This document shows positions 47,215-59,083 of a stretch of 64,000 nucleotides of DNA, piece by piece. A program made the translations under genes and the position numbers. The notes under the pieces were generated by a model that did not search any database, was not told where the DNA came from, and saw nothing but the letters and a program-made list of their open reading frames with translations. Numbering within the stretch: the first letter of the stretch is position 1; every line of letters starts with the position of its first letter. Source of the stretch: Spisula solida (taxonomy: Eukaryota; Mollusca; Bivalvia; Venerida; Mactridae); assembly GCA_947247005.1 (NCBI GenBank), contig OX365950.1:13838720-13902719 (forward strand), in the 5' to 3' direction.

Positions 47215-47441
47215 TCGCTGTCTTAGAATTAGAAGATTATAAGACGTATGCATATTTGAAAGCTGCCCCTCAATGCGCTTCTTATGAGCCTACTTTCATG
47301 AAAATCTGAAGTGGTCATGTTGACCAAACTGAAGTTTAAAAAGCTTATGTTTCCATAAGTAAAGAGTAGTTTTCAGTCAGTTATTTATTGTTTTCTCAAA
47401 ATATTAATTTTGTATTTACGACCTTCTAATTCTAAGCGAGA
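47215..47441. mobile_element. MITE family B, copy 6
   Basis: Ends TCGCTGTCTTAGAATTAGAA and CCTTCTAATTCTAAGCGAGA. The interior has CATGTTGACCAAACTGAAG, CATAAGTAAAGAGTAGTTTT and TCTCAAAATATTAATTTTG. It is the best intact reference for the interrupted copy at 18673. Confidence 0.85.
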
Positions 47442-48939
47442 GTTGTGATCCTTTGATTTGACCTGTCTACCCCATATTACACATTTCTGAAACCTACCTA
47501 GGTTTCGTGGAAACACACATCGTGACCTGAGACTTCAACTTTTTATCCATTGTGTTCACAAGCAACTGTAAATGGGTGGAGGACGAACGACGTACGAAGA
47601 GGGATCACCAAAGCACATCTTGTCATCACGTTACTAGTGAGCTTAAAAGACCGGTAAGTTCACACAAAACCGCGAAGCTGCAACCTCAAAATTATACGAA
47701 CAATATTATAATCATATGAACTGCTTTCTCTTTGGCAAACAGAAACGTACAAAAATGACGCATGTATAAATGACCCAGCAAATGTTGTTGAATGGCTTAA
47801 ATTCAAACAAGCTACACGTCTAGTTCGTGTTAAGTTATATTATAGCATGGTTGTGAAATATCCAGATACCCTTAAGCAAGTATTATTATCTAAATTAAGA
47901 CTTAACTTATCACAGACATATGAAATGACACAGCACAGGCAAGATCTATACTGTAGAATTATAAGAAAATATAATCAGAATAAATCCATTGAGCTGTAAC
48001 ATTGATATTACAAGAATAACATTAATTAATTATTATATTTCCGAGCAAGGCAGACATGAACTAATTAAATAAATAGTAATAAAACTCGGTATACCTCCAA
48101 CGCGATAAATTGCACAACAAAAACAAACACAATGTTGCCTATATTTTATACATTGGTTAAAATCAAGGACCGAAACATTCGCCTATGAAAGCATTCAAAC
48201 ATTTGGCACAACATACGTATAAAGTTTAAAAGCGGATTTGGTGTTTGTTTTTGCATTGAAATTTATCGCGCTAGAGTTATAGATATAATTATTGCATATT
48301 GTTTTACGTTATGGATGTTTGATACAAGGACATTACTAGTACCATGCATTACATAGCTCTGAAGCTGAGAAAAGATTGGGAGAGCATGAGAGTTGGTGCG
48401 AAATTGACTGGGGAGATAAGATGTGGACAAATATGGAACAGAGGAAACGGATGGATCCATGCGGACCTGGTTGACTAAATTACAAACCAGTACTATATAT
48501 GTTATGAATCTACTGAAATCACAAAAAGTTATGCATTTGCTCATTACTGCTGTTCGTACATCACGAATGGAAGATAAATTCATTCGCTTTATTTTAGTAA
48601 CAAAGACTATGAATAGTCTGTGTATGTCTTCGATGGTCTTCTGAAATCACGTGTAAACTTTCTCATACGCAGATGGCATGAGCAAACCAACGTTACGGAG
48701 TAACATTGCATGACCAATCGGAAGTCAAACTAAACGTCCGATTACAGATTAACTGGAGATAACCTTGTGATAAGAACACATGCCGGGAGAGTTTCACATT
48801 TCATGTATACATGTGCTCTGGTCAGTAACATCATCAATTGTTAATTCATTTACAGAAACAACGCAACACGACGACCAGTGGTTGGCGATAAATATAAGTC
48901 TAGCGACAGACTGGATAAATGTTTCATCAATTAAAGACA

Positions 48940-49070
48940 TTTTCATTAATTCTCAGTTTTTAGCTAAACTTTATTTTTAACATAACTATCTCGTATGCTT
49001 GAGGTTTCAAAGGGAAATAATTGCTTGTAAAATGAGTAGGTTCATGAGTTGTCAGCTACATAAACACAGT
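48940..49070 (+). repeat. dispersed repeat J, copy 3
   Basis: TTTTTAGCTAAACTTTATTTT then GAGGTTTCAAAGGGAAATAA and TTCATGAGTTGTCAGC, as in copy 2. Confidence 0.6.
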
Positions 49071-49165
49071 TTCAGATCAGACATACTACACCGACGGCTG
49101 GACAACAATGTAATGTTCGCAATAGTTTCTGATTGCGTCCTATGTAAATACCTAGTATACTAAAA

Positions 49166-49305
49166 GATTATATTAAGTCAGACAGGGACGGCAGCACTCA
49201 ACTTAACCAGCCGAGCATAGAAAACATTAAAAACACTCAAAGCACAATGCCCAACTTAACCAACCGAGTACAGGAAACATAAAACACATACAAGGCACAA
49301 TCCCC
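49166..49305 (+). repeat. minisatellite-like repeat K, uninterrupted copy
   Basis: Starts AGATTATATTAAGTCAGACA; inside, a ~53-bp unit (CCAACTTAACCAACCGAG, then AGGAAACATAAAACA, CAAGGCACAAT) occurs about two and a half times. The matching copy at 59501 is broken by a DNA element. Confidence 0.75.
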
Positions 49306-50035
49306 AACTAAAAAAGCAAAGATCCGCCGAATGACTGAATGACCCAGTTTTCAGTCTTGTACTATTTTGTCTATTACCTTATCAGAATCCAGACAAAAAC
49401 AGTGGTCGTTTAGTATCAATTCGAAATCGTGGTTGATATGTGTACCTACTCGACGTTTGGGCTTGCAGATATCTTTGATAACATTCGTTCCACGGGTTAA
49501 GATTATAAAACTCCATGATGTGTGGTTTAGTCATTTTTTTACAAGTCGTACGACTTCGTGGACTTAACAAACATTGAAAGCGCCGTACTGAAATGAGTAC
49601 TTTCCCAATTAAAAGCAAACTGTGCATGAAGTATGTTAACCGAAGGATCGGCATATTCACTTAAAACATGTGTATAATAATGTATGTTAAAGCAACTCAG
49701 TGCTATATGAATTATGATGTTACATAAACTATCGCCGATGTAAGGAGTGTTTTGATACAAATTTTCCATGCATAACACCTTTAGACGAACAACAGAAAAA
49801 ATAATTCAAGTCATTTAGCAAACCGTCGCATATGGTTAAGCATTATAAACGTTAATGTGTTATTGTACATATATGTTTTTTATCAATACTCGGGTAGTTT
49901 TTTTAACTATATGGTATCATGTACGAACGCTGTCGTTTATCGTTTGTGTTTAGAGAACTCCGCTGAACGCGAAGCATATAGAGAGCTATACCACTATTTT
50001 GTATAAATTAAAGTTCATATGTCGCGATTCTTTGA

Positions 50036-50100
50036 CTCGAACCAACAACCGCGCGTTTCAAAGCCGGTCCCTCAACCAAGCAGGCAACCATCGACACTTG
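50036..50100 (-). mobile_element. tRNA-like SINE head, isolated
   Basis: On the minus strand, GATGGTTGCCTGCTTGGTTG resembles an A box and GGTTCGAGTCAA a B box. No family A or V body is attached, and the acceptor stem does not pair. Confidence 0.5.
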
Positions 50101-50966
50101 GACCCTATTCTGAACAGAAATAGCAATACACAGAAAAAAGGGAAAGTAAGTCAAAGTCATACTAAGTATGAATTGTGAGGTACTTATTAAGTGTTAAGAT
50201 TGAAAATAATATTAAACCACAACCCACCAGACAGTCTGGTGTGGCACATACATCATTCAAGCTACATATCAAATAGCAATTAATATTTATGCAAGTTCAG
50301 CATTATCTGGTTATTGGTTTCTCTGGTGAAGGTTTTGAGTTTTTTGTAAAATGATTAATCTGCTTTTGCGCAATATCTGTCTGACTTAGCAATATGAAAA
50401 TTACATTTTATAGCATCTACGTAAACTTTTAGATCAGCAGTTACCACAGTGACAGCCTACATGATCAACATGGTTGTATAAAGTGCGGATATTATAACCT
50501 GATGCTGGACATTAATAGCATAATAACCGTAATTAACTATGTTAACCGCGGTTTTTTTCATAAGCGGGACTTCTCACGAAGACGTCCGAAATGTTATACA
50601 AACTCAAATCTAAAGGGTTACAAATTGAACGATAAACTCGAGGACATTGATATATTCAACGCAAGAAACTTGTAAAATATTCATGCATTAAGGCTAGGAT
50701 CACGTCAATATCTCCGGATTATACACCAGACATGTGTATGAGATGTATGCACGTGTCAGACAAAGAACAAGACATCGAACATTAAAAGCATGTATGACAT
50801 GTGATGATAAGACACAGACTATGTTTTATCCCTTACTGAAATATATCAGTTAAACCATAATAAAACGACCTTCCCGGATTTCATGAGAAAGCCGTCGTTG
50901 TATTCGGTTAGGTGTGATGCTGAAACGATTCGAAGACAGAAAGGAAATGAGTCAATTTAGGGACCT

Positions 50967-51114
50967 TGTGTGGTATTTAATATTGATCTTACTTGACTTA
51001 AAAATTAGGACAACCAATCAGAGCACACAATATTAAACTCTCGATCAGTAACAGGCGATATGATTGGCTATCCTTATTCTCCAATTAAATAAGATCAATA
51101 TTGAATACCACCCC
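50967..51114. mobile_element. MITE family D, copy 2
   Basis: Ends TGTGGTATTTAATATTGATC and GATCAATATTGAATACCACC form a clear inverted pair. The interior GGACAACCAATCAGAG matches copy 1 at 24937. Confidence 0.85.
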
Positions 51115-51173
51115 TGAAAAATCATGTTCTTAACTTTGCAGTCGTTTTAGTTTATACAGGTGTTATAAAGTTC

Positions 51174-51245
51174 AGATGGATTAAGAAACAAGTTCTGCAA
51201 CTTTATAAAGTGATCTCGATACCTCACACATGATATTCAGTGCTT
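51174..51245 (-). mobile_element. SINE family A body fragment
   Basis: AAGAAACAAGTTCTGCAACTT and GATCTCGATACCTCACACAT correspond to the far end of the body at 1450-1510. The head is absent. Confidence 0.55.
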
Positions 51246-51270
51246 GCCACTACAAGTTTTCCACTAATAT

Positions 51271-51291
51271 ACTTTGTGAATATCAGCCCGG
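51271..51291. repeat. solo end of MITE family E
   Basis: ACTTTGTGAATATCAGCCCGG matches the right end of 38058-38322 with two changes. Confidence 0.5.
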
Positions 51292-54081
51292 AACGACAAC
51301 TCTTACGTCAATAAACGTGTGTGAGTTTTAGACCAGGGATAGTACCTAATGTCCTCACAAAATATCTATGTAGTCAACGGCCACTCCAGTAAACCAGTCC
51401 ATAGGTCCTGTCCATGAGTTCCGTCCAATGATTCAGTCCAGTCCAGCTTTCTAAAGCCGTCCGCAATATCAACTGCCTGTTGTTCACCGGGAATATGTTA
51501 ATTAACTCACGAATGTTGTGAGCTGGATCTAAAGGCTTCTACTCCCAAATGGGATTTCCGGAAATTAAGCGAGAACAGTAGAATTCAATTAACCAATAGC
51601 TAAAGCCACGTGGCGCTTAGGTAAATAAATAAAGTCATTTATATATCATTCTCTTCGATCAAGTGGATATTGCAAGAACATGTACATACTGTTACATAGG
51701 TAAATATTGACCTCAATGTGGTCGAACTGATGGGAGAAAATTGTTTTTGAAACGCACATTATCTAAATATGTAAGCCCCCTCCTCTTATCTACATTGCTT
51801 TGTACATGTCGGTCTGTCTGTTGGTCGCTAGATCAAGATCAAACGGGTTCCACCCTTAACCCAACAACGCTTGGCCTGAGGGTCATCAAACTTTACAATG
51901 TACCCCCTATTCATTTCGCGGTCAGTAGCCCGGAATCTTCAAACAGTTCACGATGTTGGTATGACGCTATCAGTCGATGAACCATATTTATTTTGAAATC
52001 AGTAGGTCAAAGTTCAAGGTCGCTGTGGTGACCTTTAACACCAATGGTTATTTGCTGCCATAACATCTCTTGTAATATATTCCGGTTTAACCGTATATTA
52101 ACAATATTTTAATAACTGAAAACGAACCAACAGGTACACATGCATAAAACAACAGACGCCAAAATATTACTTTGTGAAATTGTGCAGACATCTGTCAGTG
52201 TCACAACAACATGTAAATGTGATTATTTTAAACACAAATCGAGACAAACTGGGAGTTTTGTCAGAGACGTTAAACCAAGAAAATGAAGTTTTATGTATTA
52301 TTACTTTACACGAATATTACATTAGCAAAGTCCATGTAGTGTTCAACAAATATCAAACACATAAACATCGACAAAAAAAATAAAGAAAGTTCATGAGTTT
52401 TGTCAAAGTCATTTGACAAGATTTATTACTACTTTTCACAAATATAACATTATTCATTTATCTAAAATGCAATGTGCATGTAGAATACATCAAATACATC
52501 AAAACGATACATGTATTAAGAAAATTATAAAAATATTGAAAGTTTCGGAACGTGGGAAAACATTAGTAAACTAGTCAAGAAGCCGGCACCTCAACGGCAG
52601 GAGTTCCATCTGGTACTTGGTGACCAATCCATGCACCATTGAGCCGGGGTCCCAAAGGGGCAAGTATCGGAGATCATAGGGCCAATGCCGGGGAATAGTT
52701 TACGATTTTCAGTGGTTTATTTATGACTTAGATAAAGTGGAGACCAGGTGATACCACACACAGGGATCCGACATTATCTTGTATATACTTATTTGTTAAA
52801 TACTGACTTTTGTGAGATATCATAGAAAGTTGGTGTTTTCAAAGGTTTAGAGGATAGTGAATTTTAATCATATGTATACAATTTGAATGTTCATATTTAT
52901 TTTTAGAGTAATGACATAAATTTATTCCGGGCTTACCGTTTGAGAAATAGCATACGTCAATAACGTCAATGACGTCAGACTATAAAAAGCGTCGTCTGAT
53001 GATCATTAGGTGGCCTTTTTATTACAGTCATGTCTTTTTCGTAAAGTTTGTTGTTGCAAACAATTTCCTCTACACTTATGTCCAAAAGTCTATAGTTTGA
53101 TGTGGCGAAGGTTGTATTTCTTTGTTTCATTGGGTATTACAATTATGAAGCCAGTTTAGGAATTTATTGAATGACCCTCTCAATTTCATTTACTTACGGA
53201 TGAAAAGTATCATCCCAGTTTTAAAACATCTCATCCGCGCCGTCAAACTACTACCGGTAGTAATTTAGTTGTTAGAGAGGAGTCGAACTAGAGTTTACCG
53301 GTTGACAACACTGGACCATGGATCTAAGGACAATCGTGAAACGTTGGCTATTTCCGTTTTGGTAAATAAGTATAACTAAGGCTGGGGTAATTAGTATTTG
53401 TACATGCACGTGTATTTGCTTTACACATTGTAGATCTCCTAAACAATTGGCAAAACACGCATATGTACGTAAATTGTCGTATCAACTATCAAGGCACATA
53501 AATGTATTCTAGGACCTCAGTCGTTGACAAGCTGTGGCCCTTACAGATTAAATCACTTTGTAAAAACGTATTTTAAACATGTAATAAATGTGGCAATATG
53601 TCTACAAAAACAGAAAATCATGAGTTTTTACAGAGTGCAGTACACACAAAACCATAAAGCTATGAGCGACATGCCATTATTGAAACAAAAACCGATAGAA
53701 AATGAGTTGGGTGAAAAGGAAGCTTGTTTTGTTCAAAGAAGATAAACGAATATAAAAATTGTTAAAGTGGTAATAAAAAATGTTATCGCTGAATTGGTCC
53801 GCCAGCACGATACAAATTTAGGTCGATTTTAAAAAAAGTTTGACGACAGTTGTTTAATTTTTTATATTTATCAATACACGTCAAGATACCTCGTACCTTA
53901 TAATGTCATCGGCACGAGTATTTCAGAGAAATCAGTTCACTAGTTACCAATAGTGAGCGTTAGAAATAGATACAGTCATTCCTAACGTTTTAACTTTGAC
54001 TTACATGTTGTGTATAACACAGTCATGTTGCTTCCTTGCTAGACGCTTAGCATAATTAGTTCTAAGTAATTGCTGGTTGAC
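51292..54081. other. intron sequence without recognised features
   Basis: Open frames 51741-51980, 52174-52383 and 53524-53745 are short and have no domains; the last has no ATG at its start. 53270-53320 has a weak B-box-like word on the minus strand. Confidence 0.4.
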
Positions 54082-54326
54082 CAGGGTACTGTTTTATCAA
54101 AGCACTTACGGAAAACTTAAACCTACGATCAAATTTAAATTCTTTTTAATAATTTTATAACTATAAATTGTGGTAAATGGAGCTGCAATACTAACCAAGA
54201 TTTAGTTAATGAACATCAGCAAACAATATCCGTTTCCAATTTGCAGTTGTTTAAGAATTATATAGAATTTAAATTTGAACGTAAGTTTACGATTTCCGTA
54301 AGTGCTTTGATAAAACAGTACCCAGG
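54082..54326. mobile_element. MITE family F, complete
   Basis: Ends GGGTACTGTTTTATCAAAGC and GCTTTGATAAAACAGTACCC are a perfect 20-bp inverted pair, continuing as ACTTACGGAAA / TTTCCGTAAGT. The interior is AT-rich and non-coding. Confidence 0.9.
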
Positions 54327-54562
54327 TGTCCGGATTATGTGACGACTGGGTAGTTAACATATGACGACTGACTATTGGGCTTTATTCAACGATATTTAAA
54401 ACAAATCAAGCTGCCAACACTGGCATTATATCATATATGCCTTTCATATTTCAGCAAAAAGCTGACTGGCAAATAAAGGCTATGATCGGCATGTTATTTG
54501 TTCAACATTTGACAGGTTGATGCTATAGTCGAGTGATATAATGCCTTTGTCATTTACTGACG

Positions 54563-54706
54563 TGACATAGCTATGCGATGGTACTGTACAGTATAGGTTT
54601 GAATCCCGCTTTAGGTAAAACAAATAAAACATTGTATCAATACGTAGTTGGTACCAATAGCGGAATTCATACCTTGACTGTACAGCATCATCGCCTAGCT
54701 ATGTCA
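54563..54706. repeat. head-to-head inverted pair with tRNA-like B box
   Basis: Arm 54563-54609 begins TGACATAGCTATGCGATGG and contains GGTTTGAATCCCGC. The mirror at 54660-54706 differs at about 7 of 47 positions and is separated by 50 bp. The B-box word suggests a tRNA-derived sequence duplicated in inverted orientation. Confidence 0.75.
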
Positions 54707-55459
54707 AGTACGAAGTTGTTCGTGTATAGCACAGAGAATTTGACCTCATCCTGATCTTGATACATGAATATATTACAAGGTTCGAGCGATGAATGTATAA
54801 ATTTCCACGAGCAAATCGATCACATCGAACGTCTTCGTGATACATCCCCCTATCGAAAAATATACAACTGGGAATATAAATAAATACAATATTATCAGCT
54901 GTTAAATTATGCCAATAGAAGGTCGAGAGTCGTATCAAATTCTCCGGACTATACATACATGTACATGTAGTTCTGTAATGACAAGTATAATATAGTTAAT
55001 TGTTATGTTCCAGATCAATCGAGCTAAATTGTCTAAGAATGAAACTTGTGACTATAGATCAAACAATAAACGTATGTTTATAAAGCATAGAATCAAGTAC
55101 ACGATTCCTATATCTGTGTATTGACACATTGAATAACGTCAATGACAATTGAACAATAGGCAAAGATATTTAAACCTCACCCAGTATACTACAGTATGCA
55201 TATAGAGAGACAAACTGGATACTGTGAGACAACTGCCTGCACATGTTTTTTACAACGAACAGTGACGATTAAAAGTCAAAAATGGGTCGGGTTATACATG
55301 TATACAAAATGTTAATCTACGAGCATCTTAAGTTTTGCTCACTGGAGTGAGTGATACTATTAGTATTGATACGGGTAGAAAAGTATGAAGTGTACATGCA
55401 GAACATTACGAAATCGATGAATAGAATAAAATATATGATATACAATAAATCAATATTAC

Positions 55460-55709
55460 CAAACATTCCTCCAAGTACGCCGATCAGGTAACAGTCTGAG
55501 ATCATCTTGGTGTCAGTACCATGTCTGTTAGCGTGCCGAACCAGCCATTTCATCCGTGCCAGATCAAACAGGTAACCGAGCCCAAACAGCCCGAGGGTAC
55601 AGGCGTATAGAATCCCAAACTTCTTTCGTCCTAGGTAAAAATTATGGGCCCCAAAAAGCCCAAATGGGATACCTAGAATATAGGCCTCGGCTAACTTCTT
55701 CTCACCCAT
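55460..55709 (-). CDS. six-TM2-domain membrane protein, exon 1 (TM2 unit 1 and start of unit 2)
   Basis: 250 nt: 83 codons plus the first base of a Gly codon completed by exon 2. The ATG (55709-55707) has G at +4, and an in-frame TAG lies 54 nt upstream with no acceptor-like site between, so this is probably the true start. TM2 unit 1 spans residues about 8-57 (GLFGAHNFYLG entry, two hydrophobic helices, FDLARMKWLV end). Unit 2 begins at about residue 73 and is cut by the intron between its MFG and AHHFYLG words. Translation past the donor at 55459 soon hits unrelated AT-rich residues, confirming an exon end. No signal peptide precedes unit 1, unlike the animal TM2D1-3 proteins, so the first TM2 helix probably acts as the targeting signal. 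Confidence 0.9.
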
Positions 55710-56544
55710 CGTCGGATGAAAGCACGTCCGTATAATCCAGAGAAACAGAAAGTAACTATTCTACTTGATTAAATTCCAACGGTTAGTGATTCATTCCAAA
55801 TTTCACATATTTCTGATAGGCGAGTATTTGAATAAGCCGCTGTCATTATTTAGATAAACCGACAAGTTGTCAGGTTGTCCTTTAATATATAAGATAAACA
55901 ACACAATTAAAGTCAAGTATAATAATGAAACCGGAGGATCCCATGCATGAAATGTTAAATGTTGTAGAAGAATTACACACAATTTATCATATTTATCCTA
56001 TGCAACTTTAGCTTGGGACAAAAATCCATACCTTTATTCCATCAACCGTGACAGGTGTGTATGTTTATAATTCTATTTATAGACACTCGATATGGCCTGA
56101 TATAACTCAGGTTATAGAGTTACGTTGACGGGCGTGTCCCAGCTCTGCCGCATTTGTCTCCCCTTGATCCTACGATGGAAATATGTAGAGTTTCGCTTTG
56201 TGTATATAGTTAAAACTAAATTTGACGACTGTCCATAGGTTAAGTCATATTAATTATACGCTAACCATTGCAAAGCAAGCGTTAATTATCACAGCGTATA
56301 ATTAAATTACTGTATGCCTTTTTGGGATACCATACAAGTATGACTGATTGTGATTGAAACATCCTGTGATTTCCTATCACTGTACGACTTATTGCTGCAC
56401 TATACATACTATTCAACGTGTACTCATTATTGCGATAACCGGAAGTTGACTCGTTTATACACTGTGATTGTGCTTGGTTTAAAATGTTTTTAATTTCCAC
56501 GTAAAACTAATCCACGTAATTTAAAATCTAATTATGAATAAATA
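55710..56544. other. upstream region of the TM2 gene
   Basis: No gene seen. The promoter and 5' untranslated sequence of the TM2 gene should lie here, but no core promoter motif can be assigned. Confidence 0.4.
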
Positions 56545-56907
56545 AACATACCAGATTTGTATAGCCCCTTTTTCATGCGAACACACGTTCAAAGGCACTT
56601 TACATATACCACATTCTCTAACAGTGCAGATACAGCATGGCCTGACCAGAGGGACAGACTGAAAGGAAGCCCCAGAAGGGAGAGAGAGACCTAAGATACA
56701 GACATGGCCGGCGCTACAGAAGTGCGCCTAGCCCTTATTTCGAATAGACAGCTTGGTTGTTTAATGTGCCCGGTGTATAGCACCGATACTCGGCTTCCTG
56801 GTCAGATACAGCGGGGATATTATAACAAGTCCAGTTACGATGTCGTGGATCGAACCCACGACCAATTGATAGACAGCCTAGTGCGTAACGACTGAGCTAT
56901 CGTTGCC
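56545..56907 (-). mobile_element. tRNA-derived SINE, fourth family
   Basis: The minus-strand head GGCAACGATAGCTCAGTCG has an A box and a perfect T arm CGTGG GTTCGAT CCACG at about 56840-56856. The D stem and acceptor stem do not pair well, so it is not a functional tRNA. The body contains CCGGGCACATTAAACAACC reversed (TTTAATGTGCCCGGTGTATA on plus) and GGCCGGCGCTACAGAAGTGC. Confidence 0.7.
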
Positions 56908-57557
56908 ATATTATAATTATATTATAATTAAGTAGATTCGTCCAATTAATAAAACAATAGTTTGACGGAAAGCAATATAAAGTCGGAATGTCTTTCTTGG
57001 CAACAAAGATTGCACGACATAACATACGTTCTGTGTACTTATGCATCAATTATCATAGGTAAGTCCAAAATGTTTTTAGATCTTTGGGTAAGCGTATCAT
57101 TGAAAACTAATGAATTGATTTACTTTTTATTATTTTTCCCCAAATATGTATACTTTATTGGAACCGACTAACTTAGCTCCGTTAAGTTTTCATTGATAAC
57201 AATATATACATTTTTTCTGAAAATAAGCATGGTATTTTGCCTTTTGTTTACTATTTAATTAAACGTTTTAGTTGATCTTGTAATAATATTATTGTAATGA
57301 GCCCGCGTGTGATCGTTCTTGTTTACTGCTTAGTGTTAATGCATTGCAAAATACAGTGACGTCAAATATATAGTTGAGCAGCAAAGTGCCATTTAGTGGC
57401 TAAGTTAAGGAGTAAGGTGGACCTGTATCTGCGACTGTGACGACACCTTTGTCCGATGTAGTGCTAGAATTTGGATATAAGGACCTCATTGATCGCAATT
57501 TTAAAATACATTACACTGGCTGTTTTATCATTCACTTTGTTTTATAATAATTTATTT
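56908..57557. other. no gene recognised
   Basis: AT-rich; the 69-codon frame at 56962-57171 has no domain. Confidence 0.4.
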
Positions 57558-57640
57558 CGGGTCGATTGTGAAACAAGCTCTACTTCTTGTATTATTCTCT
57601 CTGGACACCTGATATTATCTATCTGTAGGTGAAACTGATA
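57558..57640 (-). mobile_element. SINE family A body fragment
   Basis: GGTCGATTGTGAAACAAGCTC and CTCTGGACACCTGATATTAT match the far end of the body at 30481. The head is absent. Confidence 0.6.
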
Positions 57641-58359
57641 TAATGCACCATTTGATATATAGAAATACTGATCCTACCGATTATCACTTCATATTTGGCA
57701 ATGTAGATACTTACTGCAAATGTTGAAAACATTGTTGTTGCGTTTTATCGTTGTTAATTTATTTAAAGGGAGTTAATCTTTTCCACTTTGTTATTCCGCG
57801 TCATGGTGGTTACATGTGTATGCACCGTAGTCAAAAAAAAGTAATCGAGATTACCTGCCCCGATGAGTTAAGGTCTTACGTCCGACCACAGTTGTAAACT
57901 ATATTCCAGTCATTCTAGGTTTTAACCTAGACAAAATTGCAAAAGAATTTCTTTGTACATATTTGTGAAGAGTGTTGTCCCATATAGTCACAGAAAAAAA
58001 TCCCCATCGATAGACCTCGCCGTTTTCTTGCATTTGATGAAGACAGTGTTTCGGAAAATGCGCAAAGTAATTCATGTAAAACGGCGTCCCATACTTGTGT
58101 TTATGACGACATGAAATGTTACATATTAACAAATTCAAATTTCACACAATGCAAACTATAGTAAAACATCGAAATTCTCCATATAAACAAATTAAAACAT
58201 TTTTAAGGCATATTCAAACAAGGCCACGTGAGATTTTTTTTCCGACTATGGGAAGCCATGTGTCGAACAAATTAAAATTTATACTTGGATCTACTATTTG
58301 CACTAATTTTGACGTACAGGAACAGGTACCCTCTTATATTTTCAAATTCCTTTGCCATG
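57641..58359. other. no gene recognised
   Basis: The frames on both strands at 57899-58469 are unsupported; the plus frame runs into the tandem array. Confidence 0.4.
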
Positions 58360-58588
58360 TTGTTTTGATACTTTGTATACTTGTTCACCATCATGACCCC
58401 AACTCCTACACAGGAGTAGGTAACTCTATCAAGCATTTTGTTGAAATTATGCCCCTTTGTTCAACTTAATGCAAATGCTAAAGTATAGGTACAATTTCTT
58501 AAACCTCGAATATCTTCCAGGTTTCTTTGATAATTTGCATACTTGCTCAACATTATGACACCAACTCATACACACGGGTAGGGAACTT

Positions 58589-58962
58589 TATCCAGTCACT
58601 TCCGTCAAAGTCTGCGAGTTAACGTGGTGCCGATTAAACTTAGCTATACTCGGTCACCTCGTCATGTGACTAGTGATAATCCGTCACGTTACCATGTGAT
58701 CTGACGGATTTCTTCTTATATGAGAGTCGCAGGTTGCATTTCCGTGACCGAGGGTGAGGTTTTCCTATCCCAAAATGAGCTGGTAGTTGATCGGTTATTT
58801 TCTTCGACTTCCCTGCGTCTACACAACGTCTATCAAAATGTCAGACGTCGTTGTTTATCGCGACGTCACGGAACGAACGTGACGTTGTTCGCTAGTTAAT
58901 AAAGAGTAACAGTATAGTCCCGAGCTTGATCTCCTTACTGAGCAGATTAAGCGACTGGATAA
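58589..58962. mobile_element. DNA element with short inverted ends inserted in the tandem array
   Basis: TTATCCAGTC at 58589-58598 is mirrored by GACTGGATAA at 58953-58962. The interior is GC-richer than its surroundings, with nested ACGTCA/TGACGT and GTCACG/CGTGAC words. Non-coding. Confidence 0.55.
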
Positions 58963-58967
58963 ATAGT

Positions 58968-59083
58968 ATAATAGGTTAGTGCCGTGAATGAAGTAAAAGT
59001 TTATCCGGCTTGGATGCGGCTCACCCGATAAATTCCTCCGTCTTGCCAGATAAACTTATTCATCCACGGCACTAACCTATTAT
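58968..59083. repeat. 116-bp hairpin repeat
   Basis: ATAATAGGTTAGTGCCGTGA mirrored by CACGGCACTAACCTATTAT, continuing as AAGTTTATC / GATAAACTT. Immediately follows the element ending at 58962. Confidence 0.85.

Larger units (their letters stand above)
44195..55459 (-). other. 11.3-kb intron of the TM2 gene
   Basis: Bounded by G|GTAATATTG at 55460/55459 (donor) and TTTTCAG|GAG at 44195/44194 (acceptor), phase 1. It carries many mobile elements listed separately. I looked for further minus-strand TM2-like words (GAHHFYLG coding) and saw none. A ~95-codon frame without ATG at about 47713-47999 plus and short frames near 45272, 48263 and 49382 are not accepted as exons. Confidence 0.8.

Noticed and set aside
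47713..47999. ~95-codon plus frame without an early ATG
   Set aside because: Lys/Leu-rich, no domain recognised; frames of this length occur by chance many times in this window.
56835..56907. Possible functional tRNA gene on the minus strand
   Set aside because: The T arm is perfect, but the D stem and acceptor stem do not pair and a SINE body follows, so it is a SINE head.
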